A stretch of DNA of 64,000 nt from an uncultured Gelidibacter sp. (GTDB taxonomy: Bacteria; Bacteroidota; Bacteroidia; Flavobacteriales; Flavobacteriaceae), in NCBI RefSeq assembly GCF_947500795.1, contig NZ_CANMTE010000003.1, positions 1-64,000 of the forward strand. Reading direction: 5' to 3'. The position numbers and the translations under genes are program-made. Of this stretch, positions 63,784 through 64,000 are shown one piece after another (the first letter of the stretch is position 1; every line of letters begins with the position of its first letter). The notes under the pieces were generated by a model that saw only the letters and a program-made list of their open reading frames with translations, did no database searches and was not told the origin of the DNA.

Positions 63784-63938
63784 AGATTGGTTGAGAATTG
63801 ATGATTGATGATTGGTGATTGGTGATTGGTGATTGATGATTGGTGATTGAAGATTGTTGATTAGCACCCGTCAACTGAATACTGCTTACTGAAAACTGAA
63901 AACTGCCTACTGCAGACAGAATACTGCCTACTGAATCC
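63784..63938. repeat. Short-period degenerate repeats (GATTGGTG units, then ACTG-rich words)
   Basis: The first half is an 8-nt-period array (gattggtg, gattgatg variants, about ten units); the second half is words such as actgaatactgc, actgaaaactgaaaactgcc and actgcctactgcagac. The last one is identical to 49235-49250. There is no coding frame. Confidence 0.7.
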
Positions 63939-63942
63939 CCCC

Positions 63943-64000
63943 TTACTTCACCTTCACCTTACTCATAATCGGGAAATGATCCGAAAGCTTAACTTCAAAA
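63943..64000 (-). CDS. 3' end of an endonuclease/exonuclease/phosphatase-family gene (partial)
   Basis: The last 58 bases on the minus strand encode FEVKLSDHFPIMSKVKVK and a TAA at 63943-63945. The SDHFPI ending is the C-terminal catalytic-histidine motif of the endonuclease/exonuclease/phosphatase fold. The rest lies outside the window, so the identity is tentative. Confidence 0.45.
   Translation of the reverse strand, partial: FEVKLSDHFPIMSKVKVK

Overview
The window reads as a chromosomal segment of a marine-type member of the Bacteroidota, most likely family Flavobacteriaceae. The evidence is AT-rich DNA, a long SecA without a C-terminal zinc motif, a secreted subtilase with a type IX secretion C-terminal domain, Bacteroidota-type promoters (TTG...TAnnTTTG), the gene order parA-parB-DUF5683-dapB-lepB-wbqC, and many flavobacterial DUF families (DUF2795, DUF2911, DUF5683, DUF6122). 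I saw no rRNA, tRNA, CRISPR array, prophage or intact insertion sequence.

Positions 1-18251 hold a surface polysaccharide locus, all on the minus strand. Reading in the direction of transcription from a strong promoter at about 18.25-18.28 kb: outer-membrane export lipoprotein (Wza), co-polymerase/tyrosine kinase (Wzc), initiating sugar-phosphate transferase, UDP-HexNAc 6-dehydrogenase, UDP-HexNAc(A) 4-epimerase, then a small GIY-YIG nuclease gene embedded in REP-like palindromic repeats, ABC exporter permease (Wzm) and ATPase (Wzt), an FkbM methyltransferase, four GT2 glycosyltransferases, and two tandem copies of a fucosyltransferase-like GT10 + FkbM cassette. The downstream cassette is decaying: its FkbM gene carries two frame disruptions. 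The segment below about 9.4 kb is visibly more AT-rich than the rest, and the change falls inside wzt, which fits a conserved export module joined to an exchangeable glycan-specific module.

Positions 18.5-36.5 kb are housekeeping: the ABC-F protein Uup, a methyltransferase, a LolD-like ATPase, cobalamin adenosyltransferase, DUF2795, SecA, an SH3/NlpC-P60 lipoprotein, a giant AsmA-like protein, a TsdA-like dihaem cytochrome c, the NAD salvage pair pncA/pncB, and a J-domain + KTSC protein. Positions 36.7-49 kb hold a lipoprotein, DUF2911, MeaB, a glutaryl-CoA-dehydrogenase-like enzyme, a lipid kinase, a PAP2 phosphatase, a MATE exporter, a nitronate monooxygenase-like flavoprotein, a T9SS-secreted subtilase and MnmA. 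Positions 49-57 kb hold a YwqK/MORN-like protein, YidC, CTP synthase and a two-domain M16 peptidase, all on the minus strand.

Positions 57-63.8 kb, on the plus strand, hold a 2,4-dienoyl-CoA-reductase-like SDR and the chain parA-parB-DUF5683-dapB-lepB-wbqC-DUF6122. The last 58 bases are the 3' end of a probable endonuclease/exonuclease/phosphatase-family gene on the minus strand. Several intergenic gaps carry short-period (7-8 nt) degenerate repeats built from shared words. The most interesting signals are the GIY-YIG gene framed by palindromic repeats, the duplicated and decaying GT10-FkbM cassette, the composition break inside wzt, and the dispersed short-period repeats. Nothing here is clearly a wholly undescribed system.
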